DNA of 64,000 nucleotides from Demequina flava. GTDB taxonomy: Bacteria; Actinomycetota; Actinomycetes; Actinomycetales; Demequinaceae. Location of the stretch: contig NZ_BBRA01000001.1 in NCBI RefSeq assembly GCF_000975035.1, forward strand, positions 62,001-126,000, read 5' to 3'. This document shows, piece after piece, positions 45,468 through 54,198 of the stretch (its first letter is position 1; the number at the start of each line of letters is the position of its first letter). The notes under the pieces are model-generated. The model saw only the letters and a program-made list of their open reading frames with translations. It was not told the origin of the DNA and ran no database searches. A program made the translations under genes and the position numbers.

Positions 45468-46244
45468 ATGTCTCCCCGCTCACCTCAAAATCCCGTCGCA
45501 GCGGGGGTTAAACGCGGTGTCGACATGCCAATTTCGAGTGGAATGGTGCGGCTCGAGGACGAGCCTGATGGGTCAACGATCGTATGGGTGGGTGGAGTTC
45601 CCAGTTCTTCGATGCGGATTGAGCCCGATTTCTTGGACTTCGAGTACATGCGGCACGAGGCTGCGGCTGTCGATGCGTGGGCGCGCCCCGAACGGCTGCT
45701 TGCGCTCCACGTCGGCGCTGGGGTGTGCACGCTGCCACGCTATCTGGCGCATCGCTACGGCGACTCTCGGCACATCGCGGTGGACATCGATGCCGATCTA
45801 CCCCGGCTGGCACGTGAGTGGTGGGACCTGCCCCGCGCGCCACGGCTGCGCATTCGAGAGCAAGACGGGCTCGAGGCATTAACGACGCGCCACGACGACA
45901 GCATTGACCTGCTGGTGCGTGACGCGTTCGCAGGCGACGAGACTCCCCCGCCCCTGTGCAGCGACCAGTGGTGGACCGAGGCCCGCCGAGTGCTCCGGCC
46001 GGGCGGATTGATTCTTGCCAATGTGGGGACAAGGCCGGGCGGGTCCGCACACAGGACCGATGCGCGCGCGGCGAGCGACGTGTTTGGCGCGATGGTGGCG
46101 ATCGGTGAGCCCGCAGTGCTCAAGGGGCGACGTCGCGGCAATGTGATCCTGGCGCACTCGTCGGGACTGAACGTTGATCAGCTCCGGAGGTACGCCGCTT
46201 CTGCACCGCTACCCACCGGAGTCTCGACTCGCTGGCCTGCCTAA
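45468..46244 (+). CDS. Spermidine-synthase-like methyltransferase-fold protein
   Basis: The 258-residue protein has the Rossmann fold of polyamine aminopropyltransferases: ALHVGAGVCTLPRYLAHRYGDSRHIAVDID, then RIREQDGLEAL, SIDLLVRDAFAGDETPPPLCSDQWWTEARRVLRPGGLILANV. The N-terminal beta domain is short (MRIEPDFLDFEYMRH). Such proteins in Actinobacteria lack proof of polyamine synthesis, so I call it spermidine-synthase-like. The ATG at 45468 may be replaced by the later MPISSGMVRLED start. It is preceded by TAGTCC as a possible -10 and ends before a strong terminator. Confidence 0.85.
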   Translation: MSPRSPQNPVAAGVKRGVDMPISSGMVRLEDEPDGSTIVWVGGVPSSSMRIEPDFLDFEYMRHEAAAVDAWARPERLLALHVGAGVCTLPRYLAHRYGDSRHIAVDIDADLPRLAREWWDLPRAPRLRIREQDGLEALTTRHDDSIDLLVRDAFAGDETPPPLCSDQWWTEARRVLRPGGLILANVGTRPGGSAHRTDARAASDVFGAMVAIGEPAVLKGRRRGNVILAHSSGLNVDQLRRYAASAPLPTGVSTRWPA

Positions 46245-46296
46245 AGCCTGGCGCGCCCGCGTGCAGCACCGCACGTGAGGCCCCTGAAGACACACA

Positions 46297-46328
46297 AAGG
46301 CCGCTGCCGGTTTCCCGGCAGCGGCCTT
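46297..46328. terminator. Strong bidirectional hairpin terminator
   Basis: A perfect 14-bp stem (AAGGCCGCTGCCGG and its complement) with a TTTC loop lies between the convergent spermidine-synthase-like and cold-shock genes. T-rich bases flank both sides. Confidence 0.88.
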
Positions 46329-46353
46329 CGCTGCTATTGAAAGTCTCTAGGTC

Positions 46354-46557
46354 TTAGAGGGGGCGAACGTTCGCCGCCTGGGGGCCCTTCGGACCGTCCG
46401 TGACCTCGAACTCGACGCGCTGCGCCTCTTCGAGGCTCTTGTAGCCGTCGGTCTCGATTGCCGAGTAGTGGACGAACACGTCGTCGCTCGAACCATCCTG
46501 AGCGATGAAGCCGTAGCCCTTTTCAGCGTTGAACCACTTCACAGATCCCTGTGCCAT
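46354..46557 (-). CDS. Cold-shock-domain protein (CspA family)
   Basis: The 67-residue OB-fold single-stranded nucleic-acid-binding protein acts as an RNA chaperone. RNP1 is KGYGFIAQ and RNP2 is DVFVHYSAI; the protein opens [11 protein letters not shown] and ends [10 protein letters not shown], a complete canonical CspA-type protein. The ATG has AAAGGAAAT upstream. About 145 bp separates it from the next upstream gene on the same strand, leaving room for a long 5' leader like those that regulate csp mRNAs. I cannot identify a cold-box motif. Ends at a bidirectional terminator. Confidence 0.96.
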   Translation of the reverse strand: MAQGSVKWFNAEKGYGFIAQDGSSDDVFVHYSAIETDGYKSLEEAQRVEFEVTDGPKGPQAANVRPL

Positions 46558-46701
46558 GCGTATTTCCTTTGTCTATCTTGCCCGCGGACGGGAGCAACGA
46601 ACACTTTGCTCGCCGCTGTCGCCGCAATGTTCTTGTTCCGGGCCAGACAGACCGGTTCTTGCACACTACGTTTTCTGCAACCACCCCTAGTGTGTCACGG
46701 A

Positions 46702-47625
46702 TTACGTCCCAGGGGGAGAGTCTCCGCGCTGTTGTTTGAGGAATTTCTCGAATTCGGCACCCAATTCGTCTGCCGAAGGCAGTGGACCGTCCGCTTCGAT
46801 GCCGTCCTCACGGCGCTCCATGAAGGCGTCGTACTGCTCTTCTAGCGCCGTCACAAGGGTCTGGATCTCCTCCGACTCGGAGGCCTGACGCACAATTTCG
46901 CTCTCAGCGACTTCGATGTCCTCTGTCAGTCCCTCGGAGTCAAGCAACAGTCCGGAGATGTCCTCGATCGCCGAGATTGCGCGCGTTGCGGCCTGCGGGT
47001 ACGACGACTGCGAAAGGTAGTGCGGGACGTGCACGGCGACGTTGACCGCCGACAGACCCCACTGACCAAAGCGGTACTCCATCAGGTTCATGGCACTGGC
47101 GGGGACAGCCGCGTTGCCGAAGAAGGACGGTGAGTCCGGCAGCAGCTCCTGCGGCGTGCCGTGCACCGTCACGCCAAGCGGGCGCGTGTGCGGCGAAGCC
47201 ATCGGAATGCCATGGGCACCAAGGGTGAGCCCCACGTGGGTGCGCGAGACAATCTCCCGCATCGCGGCGATGTAGCCCTCCCACCGAATGTCCGGTTCAA
47301 AGCCGTGCAAGAACAGGAACGGCGTGTCCTCGCTGTCACGGACGATGTCCACGTGCAGGTGTGGTTCGTCGTAGTCCGTGAACTCGTTGACGGAGAACGT
47401 CATCTCGGGGCGGCGCGAGCGGTAGTCCAGCAATTCGTCGATATCGAACGAGGCAAGCCGGATGGGCTCGGAGTTGTCCAGAATCTGCGAGGCCACGAGT
47501 GACCCGGTCTTGCCGGCATCGATGAAGCCTCGCAAGGAGTGCATGAGGACCGCAGAGTCGGCGGGCGCAATACGCGCCCACTCCTCGACACCGTCGGGGT
47601 CCCAGCTCAGGAGTGAAGAGTTCAT
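46702..47625 (-). CDS. PAC2-family protein (proteasome-assembly-chaperone-like)
   Basis: The 307-residue cytosolic protein of the PAC2 family is widespread in Actinobacteria, with or without a proteasome. It has the conserved LRGFIDAGKTGSLVASQIL, ASFDIDELLDYRSRRPEM and FLFLHGFEPDIRWEGYI, followed by LGAHGIPMASPHTRPLGVT and a helical C-terminus (about residues 230-300) that looks coiled. Its function is not established. The ATG at 47623-47625 has AAGGAA upstream. It is divergent from the HelD-like gene; the shared spacer holds a 22-bp palindrome built from two copies of the dispersed motif. Confidence 0.9.
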   Translation of the reverse strand: MNSSLLSWDPDGVEEWARIAPADSAVLMHSLRGFIDAGKTGSLVASQILDNSEPIRLASFDIDELLDYRSRRPEMTFSVNEFTDYDEPHLHVDIVRDSEDTPFLFLHGFEPDIRWEGYIAAMREIVSRTHVGLTLGAHGIPMASPHTRPLGVTVHGTPQELLPDSPSFFGNAAVPASAMNLMEYRFGQWGLSAVNVAVHVPHYLSQSSYPQAATRAISAIEDISGLLLDSEGLTEDIEVAESEIVRQASESEEIQTLVTALEEQYDAFMERREDGIEADGPLPSADELGAEFEKFLKQQRGDSPPGT

Positions 47626-47636
47626 AGTTCCTTCAT

Positions 47637-47686
47637 TGTTTCACGCGAGGTGCGTGCATCGGCCGATGCACGCTGAGCGCGAAACA
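47637..47686. repeat. 22-bp perfect palindrome within nested inverted arms
   Basis: Bases 47652-47673 are a perfect 22-bp palindrome whose core GCATCGGCCGATGC is two overlapping opposed copies of the dispersed motif. Outer arms TGTTTC-AC-GCG (47637-47647) and CGCGAAACA (47678-47686) also pair. It sits between divergent PAC2 and HelD-like genes, so it may be a cruciform, operator or two-sided regulatory hairpin. Confidence 0.75.
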
Positions 47687-47742
47687 CCGGCCGTCCCAGG
47701 TGAATTCCCGGCAAGGCGGTGGCACTCACCCCAAGTTGCGGG

Positions 47743-47748
47743 GATAAT
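47743..47748 (+). promoter_or_regulatory. Candidate -10 (GATAAT) for the HelD-like gene
   Basis: GATAAT differs from TATAAT at one position, 46 bp before the start. GTGGCA 18 bp further upstream is a weak -35 candidate. Confidence 0.4.
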
Positions 47749-47794
47749 AGAGGACTGCCTCGGCGCGAGCGGGCTGGGGATGAAGGGCGAAAGC

Positions 47795-49987
47795 ATGCAA
47801 GACGACAGCACCCGGACCGACTTTGGACTGGATGCCGAGCAAGACGTGATCGATGGGCTCTATGGCCGCCTCGATGACGTGCGCACCGAAACGGAACTGC
47901 GCCTGGCTCAAATCCGCAAGGAGGGACCCTCCGGTTCCCCGCAGAACCGATCGGAACGCGATGCGTTTGCGACTCTCTACGAGGACCGCATCATGCAGCT
48001 GGACGCCGTCGAGGACCGCCTGTGCTTTGGGCGGCTCGACCTGGCAGACGGCGACCGCCTCTACGTAGGCCGCATCGGTTTGTCCGATGAGCAGCACGCT
48101 CCCCTGCTGACCGACTGGCGTGCCCCCGCCGCCCGTGCCTTCTACTCCGCCACCGCTGCTTCCCCCTCCGGCGTCGTCAATCGTCGGCACCTGACCACGC
48201 GTGGCCGCACCGTAGTCGCTGTCGAAGACGATGTCCTCGACGTCGCAGCCCTTCGCGAAGCAGGTCTCGAAGACACCCTCGCCGGTGAGGGCGCACTGCT
48301 CGCCGCCCTGGACGCGCGCCGCACCGGACGCATGGGCGACATCGTGGCGACGATCCAGGCCGAACAGGACGCGGTCATCCGTGCCGGTCTCGACGGCGCT
48401 CTCGTTGTCCAAGGTGGCCCCGGTTCGGGCAAGACGGCTGTGGCCCTGCACCGTGCAGCCTTCCTGCTCTATCACCACCGCGAGCAACTCGAACGGCGCG
48501 GCGTCCTCATGATTGGACCGTCGGCTCAGTTCCTGCGCTACATCGACCACGTGCTGCCATCGTTGGGCGAAACCGGCGCGGTCTCGACCACCATGGCGGG
48601 CCTGGTCCCGGGCGTCCGAGTCACGGCCATTGAGGAAGACGACATTGCCTCCGTCAAGGGCCGCACGATCATGGGCCGCGTCATCAAGAACGCGGTCCGC
48701 GAGCGCCAGCGCCAGCCACGTGCCGATCAGGAAGTCAGCATCGACGGGCGCACCGTGGTCATCCGCCGTGCCGATATCCGCGATGCCCAGGCGAAGGCGC
48801 GCCGCGAGGGAAAACCACACAACGAAGCGCGCGCCAGCTTTGCCAAGGAGATGATTTCGCGTCTCACCACACAGCTGATGGAACAACTCGATCATCAGCT
48901 CGACGGTGAGGAGCGCATGGAACTCGAGCGCGATGTGCGCGACTCGAAGACCATTCGCATCGCGCTGAACCTATGTTGGTTGCCGATCACGCCGCAGCAG
49001 TTCGTGCGTGACTTGCTGTCGAAGCCGCACCTACTCGAGCACGCAGCCCGGGGACTCAGTGCCGCCGACCGCGGTCTGCTCCTGCGTCCGGCCAACGCGC
49101 CGTTCACCGATGCCGACATTCCCCTCCTGGATGAGGCCGCTGAACTCTTGGGCGACATGCCGTCCTCCGCTCCGCGCGCTTCGCAGGGGCCCAGCGATGA
49201 GGAAGTCGCATACGCGGAGGAAGTGCTGTCGACGTTCGACACTGACGGAATGGTGACGGCTCAAGACTTGGCGCAGCGGATGCGCGGCGGTTCGTCTCGC
49301 ATGAGCCTGGCCGAGCGTGCCGCGTCAGACCGCACGTGGACCTACGGCCACGTCGTCGTCGACGAGGCCCAGGAGTTGTCCCCGATGGCCTGGCGGATGT
49401 TGCTGCGCCGCTGCCCCACGAGGTCGTTCACTATTGTGGGCGACGTCGCGCAGGTGACGTCCGCGGCCGGCTCGCGGTGGTGGCCCGAGACGATGGACCC
49501 GCTGTTTGGGCCCTCGTGGCAGTTGCGCGAGCTCACCGTTTCCTACCGCATCCCGGCCGCCGTGGCAGAGGTCGCACAGGCCTTCGCGACCGCGGCCCAA
49601 CTGCCTGTCAGCGAGTTGAGTGCAGCGCGCGACGTAGATGACGCGGTGGCCCAAACCAGGGCCGATGCCGGGGCACTGTCATCGACGGCCGTCGCCATTG
49701 CTGTGGGTCACGCCGAGCGGATGGCCGATGCCGAGGCCGGGTTGGTTGCCATCATTGCGCCTTCCGAATTGCTGGGAGACGTCCGACGAGCGCTTACCGA
49801 CTCGGATCTAGCTGACGACGTCACCGTGTGCACGGCACGGGAGTCGAAGGGACTGGAATTCGATGTCGCGGTGGTCGTGGACCCCGCCACTATCGCGGTC
49901 CGTCCTGGCGATCTCTACGTGGCGCTCACTCGACCGACTCAGCGCCTCGAAATCGTCCACGACGGAAACCTACCTGCGGGCCTCTAG
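47795..49987 (+). CDS. helD: HelD-type RNA polymerase-associated SF1 ATPase
   Basis: UvrD/Rep-like SF1 ATPase of the HelD/HelR family, which binds RNA polymerase, clears the active channel and recycles stalled enzyme. Some actinobacterial members (HelR) give rifamycin tolerance. The 730-residue protein has an N-terminal coiled-coil arm (DVRTETELRLAQIRKEG), Walker A QGGPGSGKTAVALHR (about 205-218), a non-helicase clamp insertion, VVVDEAQELSPMAW, GDVAQVTS, and C-terminal ARESKGLEFDVAVVV...VALTRPTQRL. The ATG at 47795 is preferred over one 15 nt upstream because AAGGG precedes it. Two motif copies lie in the gene. Whether it is HelD or HelR is not decidable here. Confidence 0.9.
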   Translation: MQDDSTRTDFGLDAEQDVIDGLYGRLDDVRTETELRLAQIRKEGPSGSPQNRSERDAFATLYEDRIMQLDAVEDRLCFGRLDLADGDRLYVGRIGLSDEQHAPLLTDWRAPAARAFYSATAASPSGVVNRRHLTTRGRTVVAVEDDVLDVAALREAGLEDTLAGEGALLAALDARRTGRMGDIVATIQAEQDAVIRAGLDGALVVQGGPGSGKTAVALHRAAFLLYHHREQLERRGVLMIGPSAQFLRYIDHVLPSLGETGAVSTTMAGLVPGVRVTAIEEDDIASVKGRTIMGRVIKNAVRERQRQPRADQEVSIDGRTVVIRRADIRDAQAKARREGKPHNEARASFAKEMISRLTTQLMEQLDHQLDGEERMELERDVRDSKTIRIALNLCWLPITPQQFVRDLLSKPHLLEHAARGLSAADRGLLLRPANAPFTDADIPLLDEAAELLGDMPSSAPRASQGPSDEEVAYAEEVLSTFDTDGMVTAQDLAQRMRGGSSRMSLAERAASDRTWTYGHVVVDEAQELSPMAWRMLLRRCPTRSFTIVGDVAQVTSAAGSRWWPETMDPLFGPSWQLRELTVSYRIPAAVAEVAQAFATAAQLPVSELSAARDVDDAVAQTRADAGALSSTAVAIAVGHAERMADAEAGLVAIIAPSELLGDVRRALTDSDLADDVTVCTARESKGLEFDVAVVVDPATIAVRPGDLYVALTRPTQRLEIVHDGNLPAGL

Positions 49988-49991
49988 CGAC

Positions 49992-50786
49992 CTACTGGCA
50001 GGGCCCAGCGCCCGCGATGGCCAGGCCTTGGCGGTCGCCGGGGCCCCATGCGGCTGCGGCCATATTCTCCGCATGCATGAGTTCCGTGGAATCTTCCACG
50101 TGTCCGAGGCCTACGACGTGCGCGAGTTCGTGGCGAATGATCGACTCGGCTCGCTCGGAGCCGTTGGACTCTCCGAGCAGCTCGCCGAGGTCTTCGGTAT
50201 CGAGGATGACGACGCCTGCGGCAAGAAAACGCTGATCCCCGTAGGCGCCCGTGACCGAGGACGAACCTCCGAGCCCGGCGGTCGATCCAGCAAGGTCCGG
50301 AGTGCTTTCCTCATCGGACCAGCCAATGATGATGGGGGCGAACCGATCGCCGTATTCTTCCTGAATCAGGGCGCGGTCAAAGTGGGCGACCTCGTCGACC
50401 TCGCCTTCATAGGAGAACGCCAGGCCGGTGTACGTCTCGATGTCTGCAACGGCGCTAGCTACAAGGCCCTCCGCACCATCAGGCATGCCGGCCGGATTGT
50501 GTACCCAGGCCAGTTCCATGCACGGGTCGTACCGGGTCGGCTCCTCATCCTCGGTAAACAAGAAAGAGTGCTCGCCGGTCGTCGAGACCGCCACCGCTGG
50601 CGACAACCTCTCCCCCGTTGTTTGCGCCTGGGGAACGCGGATTTCCTGGCCCTCAATCTCCAGCACGTTGCGTGGCTGGCCCATGTGGGTGATGTCTTCC
50701 CAGGTCGCGCCAGTAGCCCAGATCCCGGCGCCCGCCGCAGCAGCGCCGAGCCCGAGGATGATGGCTATTCGTGTCGGCGCTCCCAT
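49992..50786 (-). CDS. Membrane-anchored or secreted metzincin-like metalloprotease
   Basis: The 264-residue protein has an N-terminal hydrophobic segment (about residues 6-25, IAIILGLGAAAAGAGIWATG) that may act as anchor or signal. Near the C-terminus it has the extended zinc motif HELAHVVGLGH (219-229), followed by a methionine turn (ELMH). This HExxHxxGxxH pattern defines metzincins, and the layout resembles matrixin-like bacterial proteases. The middle has a GAYGDQRFLAAGVVILDTED beta edge. The substrate is unknown. It converges with the HelD-like gene and is divergent from serA. The ATG at 50786 has only a weak ribosome binding site. Confidence 0.85.
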   Translation of the reverse strand: MGAPTRIAIILGLGAAAAGAGIWATGATWEDITHMGQPRNVLEIEGQEIRVPQAQTTGERLSPAVAVSTTGEHSFLFTEDEEPTRYDPCMELAWVHNPAGMPDGAEGLVASAVADIETYTGLAFSYEGEVDEVAHFDRALIQEEYGDRFAPIIIGWSDEESTPDLAGSTAGLGGSSSVTGAYGDQRFLAAGVVILDTEDLGELLGESNGSERAESIIRHELAHVVGLGHVEDSTELMHAENMAAAAWGPGDRQGLAIAGAGPCQ

Positions 50787-50892
50787 GTGGCATAGCCTGC
50801 CATGAGCCCTGGTGAGACAACGACGCCAAGGCGTGCGAGCATCGGCCCGATGTAGGGGCGGGGTGTGCCGTGCGGCGTCCTTGAGGTCGCGG

Positions 50893-50911
50893 ATTGGTCA
50901 CGGGGACCAAT
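50893..50911. promoter_or_regulatory. Inverted repeat immediately upstream of serA (possible operator)
   Basis: ATTGGTC-ACGGG-GACCAAT: perfect 7-bp arms with a 5-nt spacer, ending at the base before the serA ATG. It could be a regulator binding site or a hairpin masking initiation. Confidence 0.45.
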
Positions 50912-52126
50912 ATGGGGAAAGATGACCACGTGCGCGCACTCCTACTTGAAAATCTTCATCCCAAGGCCACCGAGAACTTCGAGGCCGCCGGCATCTCCGT
51001 CGACAACCACGGCGGAGCGATGGACGAAGACGAGTTGATCGAAGCCCTCAAGGGCGTCGAAATCCTCGGCATTCGTTCCAAGACCCAGCTCACCGAGCGA
51101 GTCATTGAAGCGTCCCCGTCACTCATCGCCGTTGGTGCATTCTCGATCGGTACCAACCAGATTGACCTCGATGCGGCAGCTCGTCGCGGTATCGCAGCGT
51201 TTAACGCTCCGTACTCGAACACCCGCTCGGTCGTGGAGATGGCAGTGTCCGAGATGATCTCGTTGACGCGCCGCCTGCCCGTGCACCAGAAGCTCATGCA
51301 CGAGGGCCTGTGGAACAAGAGCGCCGATGGCGCTCACGAGATCCGCGGCCGCACGCTCGGCATCGTGGGTTACGGCAACATCGGCTCGCAACTGTCTGTC
51401 GTGGCTGAGGCCCTTGGCATGAACGTCATCTTCTATGACGCCGCCGAGAAGCTCGCACTCGGCAACGCCACCCGCATGCCTTCGCTCGACGCGTTGCTGC
51501 GCGAAGCTGACATCGTCACCCTTCACGTCGACGGTCGCAGCGGCAACCAGGGATTCTTTGGCCGTGCGCAGTTCGAGGCGATGAAGCATGGCGCGCACTT
51601 CCTGAACCTGTCCCGCGGCTTCATCGTGGATGTGGATGCTCTGCGTGAGGGCCTTGAGTCGGGCGCGATTGGCGGTGCCGCCATCGACGTGTTCCCCGAG
51701 GAGCCCAAGAAGAAGGGTGACCCCTTCATCACTCCGCTGCAGAACATCCCGAACGTGATCCTCACCCCGCACATCGGTGGTTCAACCGAAGAGGCTCAGC
51801 GCGACATCGGCATCTTCGTGTCGACGCGCCTGGTGGACTACGTCCAGAAGGGCTCGACCTCGCTGAGCGTGAACGTGCCCAGCCAGCAGCTTGATCGCCC
51901 CATGGGTTCGCACCGTATTGCTCACCTGCACGAGAACATCCCCGGTGTGCTCGCGGCCGTCAACCACGTCTTTGCCGAGCACGACGTCAACATCGAGGGC
52001 CAGATGCTCTCGACGCGGGGCGAACTCGGTTACGTCGTGACGGACGTCGCTGCCGGCCTGACTGACGAGGCCGTGGCCGCGCTTGGCGCCATGCCCGGCA
52101 CCGTTCGTCTGCGGGTGCTCTCATAA
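50912..52126 (+). CDS. serA: Phosphoglycerate dehydrogenase SerA
   Basis: First enzyme of serine synthesis: oxidises 3-phosphoglycerate to 3-phosphohydroxypyruvate with NAD. The 404-residue protein is of the short E. coli-like type with a C-terminal ACT domain (NIPGVLAAVNHVFAEHDVNIEGQMLSTRGELGYVVTDV), expected to give feedback by serine. The NAD fold has GIVGYGNIGSQ, the active-site Arg/Glu/His set falls in LSRGFIVDVDAL, and HIGGSTEEAQ is conserved. The ATG at 50912 (MGKDDHVRALLLEN) is chosen; a GTG at 50930 is a good alternative. It overlaps a DEAD-box helicase downstream through ATAA. Confidence 0.95.
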   Translation: MGKDDHVRALLLENLHPKATENFEAAGISVDNHGGAMDEDELIEALKGVEILGIRSKTQLTERVIEASPSLIAVGAFSIGTNQIDLDAAARRGIAAFNAPYSNTRSVVEMAVSEMISLTRRLPVHQKLMHEGLWNKSADGAHEIRGRTLGIVGYGNIGSQLSVVAEALGMNVIFYDAAEKLALGNATRMPSLDALLREADIVTLHVDGRSGNQGFFGRAQFEAMKHGAHFLNLSRGFIVDVDALREGLESGAIGGAAIDVFPEEPKKKGDPFITPLQNIPNVILTPHIGGSTEEAQRDIGIFVSTRLVDYVQKGSTSLSVNVPSQQLDRPMGSHRIAHLHENIPGVLAAVNHVFAEHDVNIEGQMLSTRGELGYVVTDVAAGLTDEAVAALGAMPGTVRLRVLS

Positions 52127-54198
52127 CTGGCGACGCAGTCCAATTCGCAGACCTCGGTCTGCCCGACGCCCTCATCCAAGCGCTGGACAAGGCAGGTCTC
52201 ACGACCGCGTTCCCGATCCAGTCGGCGACGATCGCCGATGCCCTGGCTGGGCGCGACGTGCTGGGCAAAGCACGCACCGGCTCGGGAAAGACGCTCGGAT
52301 TCGGGCTACCCGCCATTTCCCGTCTAGCCGACGGTCCTGCGCCTGAAGCGCGCAAGCCGCGTGCAATCGTCCTGGTCCCCACCCGGGAACTCGCGATGCA
52401 GGTCAATGACGCGCTGGAGCCCTTCGCTCACGCTATGCAGGTTTCGCTACGTCTCGTTGCCGGCGGCCTGTCGATGACGAAGCAGGTCCAGGCGCTCAAC
52501 CGTGGCGTGCACCTCGTGGTGGCCACACCCGGCCGCCTCGCGGACCTTGTTCGCCGCGGCAATGCCGACATGTCTGACGTCGATCTCGTCGTCCTCGATG
52601 AGGCCGACCACATGGCGGACATGGGCTTCATGGACGAGATCAACGAGATCCTCGAGCACGTGCCCTCCGGAGGTCAGCGGCTCCTCTTCTCTGCGACCCT
52701 CGACGGCGACGTCGATCGCCTCGTCGCCGAGCACATGAGCGACCCGGTACTCCACGACGTCACCGATGGTGCTGCGGCCCAAGTGGATATGACCCACGTG
52801 GTGCTGAGCATCCCGCCACACCTCAAGTACCAAACGGCGCATCGCATCGTTGCCCGCGACGGCCGCACGATCGTCTTTGTGCGCACCAAGCTCGCATGCG
52901 ACCGCATCGCTACCCAGATGCGCGACGCCGGCATCCTCGCGGTTGCTCTGCACGGTGACAAGACGCAGAACGAACGCAACGCCGCCATCACCGGCTTCCG
53001 CTCGGGTCAGATTCCCGTCCTGGTCGCCACCGACGTGGCAGCACGTGGCATTCACGTGGACGCCGTCGACTTGGTCCTTCAGATGGACCCCCCAGCCGAC
53101 CACAAGGACTACACGCACCGCGCCGGTCGCACGGCGCGTGCCGGTTCCGCAGGGCTGGTCGTCACGCTGTCACTTCCCCACCAGCGGCGCACGATCGACC
53201 GCTTGATCGAAAACGCTGGTGTCGACGCTACCTTCCGCAAGATCAAGGACGACGGCGACGAGTCGCTCGCGATGCTCGAGTCACTCACTGGCGCTCAGGA
53301 GCCCTCCGGAGAGCGCGTGAAGCTCCCCCGCTTGGCACCAGCCGAGCGCGAACGTGGTGGCCGCGACAAGCGCGGACGTGACAATCGCAGCGGTGGAGGC
53401 CGCGGACGCGGGCCACGCGTTGCAGGCCAACGGCGCGACCCACGCGACCGCGACGATGACCGCGCATACGGTCATGATGACCGTTCCACTGCTCGTGGCG
53501 ACCGGCGACCTGCCCGTGACGACCGAGACGCGGCTCGCGGTGAACACAAGGAGCGCCCCGCCGAGCGCCAGCGGGACGACCGTGCCTCAGCCTCGCGTAG
53601 CCAGCACCGCTCTCAGGGAGATCGCCCGCAGCGCGGTGGCAAGGGTGCGAAGCCGCCACGCAAGGGTGCCAATGCACGCGCGCGCGACAACGACTGGGCC
53701 GGCGACGCGTCCCGGGGCCGCGGCGACTCACGCAAGGCTGGCTCGAGTCGTGACGGTGGCCAGTCTCGCGGCCGAAACGCGTCGACCGACCGTCGTGAGG
53801 CCAATAGTTGGGATTCCTCGCGTAAACGAGATGACTCGCGAGGCCGCTCCGAGACGAGTGGGCAGAAACTCACTTCGCGGGAGCGTGAAGCCGCCCGCCG
53901 CCAGCGCGGTCGTGACGAGGTCGATCCTCGCGACCGGCGTGGACCCAAGAAGCCGGGCAGGACATCCGCTCCTCGTGACGATACGGCACGAGGAGCGGGC
54001 GCAAAGCCCTCTCGCAAGCCTCAAGACAACGGGTCTGCCTCACATGGTGACAGTGCTGGATCCGCTGCACCGCGTGGTGAATGGCCAAAGTCGTCTCCCG
54101 ATGGCAAGAAGCGGAAGAAGTCTTCGAAGGCATCCGGCCGTTCGGGCAAGCCTCGCCCCAAGAACAAGAGCCAAGCGAAGTCTAAGAAGAAGCGTTAA
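52123..54198 (+). CDS. DEAD-box RNA helicase with basic RGD-rich tail and apparent ATA start
   Basis: DEAD-box helicase, 691 residues if read from 52123. The Q motif (FADLGLP...FPIQ), motif [13 protein letters not shown] ([13 protein letters not shown]), LLFSATL and [10 protein letters not shown] are all present. From about residue 410 an Arg/Asp/Gly/Lys-rich disordered tail of ~280 residues follows. There is no ATG, GTG or TTG in frame between the last upstream stop (52063-52065) and 52258, and a start at 52258 would remove the Q motif. The best candidate is ATA at 52123-52125, overlapping the serA TAA as ATAA, exactly as ATGA overlaps do elsewhere here. The 3' end overlaps convergent nrdR by 4 bp. 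Confidence 0.88.
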   Translation: MTGDAVQFADLGLPDALIQALDKAGLTTAFPIQSATIADALAGRDVLGKARTGSGKTLGFGLPAISRLADGPAPEARKPRAIVLVPTRELAMQVNDALEPFAHAMQVSLRLVAGGLSMTKQVQALNRGVHLVVATPGRLADLVRRGNADMSDVDLVVLDEADHMADMGFMDEINEILEHVPSGGQRLLFSATLDGDVDRLVAEHMSDPVLHDVTDGAAAQVDMTHVVLSIPPHLKYQTAHRIVARDGRTIVFVRTKLACDRIATQMRDAGILAVALHGDKTQNERNAAITGFRSGQIPVLVATDVAARGIHVDAVDLVLQMDPPADHKDYTHRAGRTARAGSAGLVVTLSLPHQRRTIDRLIENAGVDATFRKIKDDGDESLAMLESLTGAQEPSGERVKLPRLAPAERERGGRDKRGRDNRSGGGRGRGPRVAGQRRDPRDRDDDRAYGHDDRSTARGDRRPARDDRDAARGEHKERPAERQRDDRASASRSQHRSQGDRPQRGGKGAKPPRKGANARARDNDWAGDASRGRGDSRKAGSSRDGGQSRGRNASTDRREANSWDSSRKRDDSRGRSETSGQKLTSREREAARRQRGRDEVDPRDRRGPKKPGRTSAPRDDTARGAGAKPSRKPQDNGSASHGDSAGSAAPRGEWPKSSPDGKKRKKSSKASGRSGKPRPKNKSQAKSKKKR

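Noticed and set aside
46360-46376. CGAACGTTCG in the cold-shock gene as a LexA box
   Set aside because: The spacing between half-sites is wrong (no 4-nt centre) and it lies in the C-terminal coding region.
47626-47794. Rifamycin-associated element upstream of the HelD-like gene
   Set aside because: The palindrome here does not resemble that element; it is built from the dispersed motif.
52258-52260. GTG as the start of the DEAD-box helicase
   Set aside because: It would delete the Q motif and the upstream conserved residues, leaving only motif I onward.
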